DNA of 13,142 bases, from assembly GCA_015064195.1 (NCBI GenBank), contig SVSO01000067.1, positions 1 through 13,142 on the forward strand. The letters run 5' to 3'. Each line of letters begins with the position of its first letter. Position 1 is the first letter of the stretch. This document shows positions 11,344 to 13,142 of the stretch, piece by piece. The notes under the pieces were generated by a model. The model was not told the DNA's origin. It did not search any database and saw nothing but the letters and a program-made list of their open reading frames with translations. Source of the stretch: Oscillospiraceae bacterium. Lineage in GTDB: Bacteria > Bacillota_A > Clostridia > Oscillospirales > CAG-272. The translations under genes were made by a program, and so were the position numbers.

Positions 11344-13142
11344 TTAAACCCGCTTCAGCTTCGCATACGTCGCCATAAGCTTCTTCGTGCCAACGGAGTC
11401 GAAAATGATCTCGTACATGATGTCAGCACCCATGGGCTTGGCGGAAATGATCTCGCCTTCACCGAAGGTGTGATGACGAACGCGATCGCCGGGATCGAAG
11501 GTCTCGGAGGTTTCGGCGCGGCCGACTTCGGAAGCAATGTCAGCCTTTTTGAAGAATTCCTGAGAGATGACAGGCTTCTTGCGGCTGGCAACCTGCTCGG
11601 GATCGGGCTTCGGTATGTAGCCGAGATCGATGAGCTCTTCCGGGATCTCATCAATGAAACGGGAGCGGGGATTGAATTGGGTCTTGCCGAAAATAAGACG
11701 CTCGCGAACGTGTACACAGAATAAACGCTCCTTCGCACGGGTAATGGCAACATAGGCGAGACGACGTTCTTCTTCCAGCTCCTCCGGATCCATGGCCGAT
11801 TGAATGGAGGGGAAAATGCCGTCTTCAAAGCCGGGAATGAATACGATGGGGAATTCAAGACCCTTCGCAGAGTGAATGGTCATCAGTACAACCGCATCCG
11901 CATTCTCGTCGTAGTTGTCAACATCGCTGACAAGAGCGACATCTTCCAGGAAGCCTTCCAGCGACGCTTCCGGATTGTCTGTCTCGTAGGCAACAGCATT
12001 GGAAATAAGCTCGCCCACGTTGGCAATGCGCTCAAGACCTTCAATGCCGGAATTCTGCAGCATTTCGCTGTAGCCGGTGCGATCGTAGACACGCTTGATC
12101 AGCTCGGATACGGATAATGTCTCCGCATCGGCGCGGAGCTCGCGGATCATGTGCACAAAATCGGCAAGGCGCGGCGCGCTTTTCTGAATGGAGATGTACT
12201 GAGAAGCGTGCTCCATTACTTCAAAGGGCCCGATGCCGAGACTGTCAGAGAGACGGAATACCGCATCAATGGTGGTCTCGCCGATCTTGCGCTTGGGCTC
12301 GTTGATGATGCGGCGGAGTCGTACCGTGTCGTTCTGATTGCGCAGAATGCACAGATAGGCGATGAGATCCTTGATCTCCTTGCGCTCGTAGAACCGTACA
12401 CCGCCCAGCATCCGGTAGGGAATGCCGCTGCGGGAGAAGTAATTCTCCAGATTGTTTGATTGGGCGTTCATGCGGTAAAGCACGGCGAAATCGGAATATT
12501 TCCGCTTTTCACGGGTCACACCGTCAAGAATTTTGTTGATGATGTATTTCGCTTCGTCATTCTGACTCTGCAGCTTCTTGACGCGGATCTTGTCACCCTC
12601 GCCCTTGCTGCACCAAAGCTCCTTGCCGCGGCGGGCGAAATTGTGCCTGATGACCGCATTGGCGGCGGAGAGTATGTTCTGGGTCGAGCGGTAGTTCTGC
12701 TCCAGCTTGATGATGCGCGTGCCGTCGAAAACCTTGTCGAAATCGAGGATGTTTTCAATGGTGGCGCCGCGGAACCGGTAGATGGACTGGTCATCGTCGC
12801 CCACGACCATCAGATTTTTGTAGCGGCCCGAAAGAAGGCGGGTCAGCTCCAGCTGGGCGCGGTTGGTGTCCTGATACTCGTCCACGCAGACATAGCGGAA
12901 CCGGTTCTGATAGTATTCCCGCGCCTCGTCGGATTCCCGGAGCAGACGCACGGTCTGAAGGATCAGATCGTCGAAATCGAGAGCATTTGCGGCGCGCAGA
13001 CGGTCGGCGTACATCCGGTATACCTGGGCGATCTTCATGAGACGGTAGTCCGATCCGGTCTCCATCTCGAATTCGTCGGGCAGGATGAGCTTGTCCTTGG
13101 CCCGGGAGATGGTGTTCATCGTGGCGCGGACAGGGAACATCT
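11344..13142 (-). CDS. pcrA: ATP-dependent DNA helicase PcrA/UvrD, N-terminus beyond window edge
   Basis: This superfamily 1A helicase unwinds DNA 3' to 5' in nucleotide-excision repair, plasmid replication and conflict resolution with RNA polymerase. About 599 residues are visible of a usual 730-750; the Walker A motif lies outside the window. Visible motifs (counted from the ATG at 13140, which is probably internal): ALDFDDL (53-59), DEYQDTN (87-93, motif II), GDDDQSIYRFRGA (114-126, motif III), LEQNYRST (146-153, motif IV), IHSAKGLEFPIVFIPG (about 422-437, motif V) and VAITRAKE (about 464-471, motif VI). The end has the PcrA-type Tudor-like domain, FDPGDRVRHHTFGEGEI (about 548-564), which in Bacillus binds RNA polymerase. 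No key residue is missing in the visible part. Confidence 0.95.
   Translation of the reverse strand, partial: MFPVRATMNTISRAKDKLILPDEFEMETGSDYRLMKIAQVYRMYADRLRAANALDFDDLILQTVRLLRESDEAREYYQNRFRYVCVDEYQDTNRAQLELTRLLSGRYKNLMVVGDDDQSIYRFRGATIENILDFDKVFDGTRIIKLEQNYRSTQNILSAANAVIRHNFARRGKELWCSKGEGDKIRVKKLQSQNDEAKYIINKILDGVTREKRKYSDFAVLYRMNAQSNNLENYFSRSGIPYRMLGGVRFYERKEIKDLIAYLCILRNQNDTVRLRRIINEPKRKIGETTIDAVFRLSDSLGIGPFEVMEHASQYISIQKSAPRLADFVHMIRELRADAETLSVSELIKRVYDRTGYSEMLQNSGIEGLERIANVGELISNAVAYETDNPEASLEGFLEDVALVSDVDNYDENADAVVLMTIHSAKGLEFPIVFIPGFEDGIFPSIQSAMDPEELEEERRLAYVAITRAKERLFCVHVRERLIFGKTQFNPRSRFIDEIPEELIDLGYIPKPDPEQVASRKKPVISQEFFKKADIASEVGRAETSETFDPGDRVRHHTFGEGEIISAKPMGADIMYEIIFDSVGTKKLMATYAKLKRV

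Overview
The window looks like a GC-rich, endospore-forming member of the Clostridia (Oscillospirales-like, by inference). The evidence is the sporulation genes yabP and yabQ, a SpoVB/MurJ-family flippase, Gram-positive Shine-Dalgarno sites, a TTG start, and the gene order mazG - hup - rqcP - yabP - yabQ - divIC - S1-domain gene, which is close to the Bacillus yabN-yabR cluster and typical of clostridia. No rRNA, tRNA, CRISPR array or transposase gene is visible.

Left part, plus strand (1-4372): four genes run rightward with short gaps. They are a 5'-truncated DUF1963/YwqG-like protein, a 93-residue protein of unknown function, a methylthioadenosine/S-adenosylhomocysteine deaminase (mtaD-like), and a SpoVB/YabM-type lipid flippase with a TTG start. 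The last codons of the flippase form a perfect hairpin with A/T flanks that should terminate transcription from both sides.

Middle part, minus strand (4381-9252): a tight operon starts at a near-consensus extended -10 promoter before hup. It runs hup (HU), rqcP (ribosome quality control), yabP, yabQ (spore cortex/coat), divIC-like (division), an S1-domain RNA-binding gene, an amidohydrolase and a membrane-anchored serine beta-lactamase-like protein. Most junctions overlap or are only a few bases apart. A good sigma-E-type promoter match lies just before yabP. It sits on a hairpin that would hide the yabP Shine-Dalgarno site in read-through mRNA but not in mRNA started at that promoter. This is the most interesting regulatory structure in the window.

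Right part, minus strand (9340-13142): mazG (with a shortened C-terminal half), birA (biotin ligase without a DNA-binding domain, own promoter), and the C-terminal four fifths or so of pcrA/uvrD helicase, cut by the window edge. The spacers on either side of birA carry two inverted, diverged copies of a composite repeat. A 44-base core is identical between them, and two shorter landmarks follow in the same order. This suggests a dispersed, possibly mobile or structured-RNA element.

Most genes are housekeeping or sporulation genes. I see no obvious new defence or biosynthetic system. The points worth following up are the yabP control region, the paired repeat around birA, the unusual yabQ/divIC overlap and the odd architecture of the beta-lactamase-like protein.
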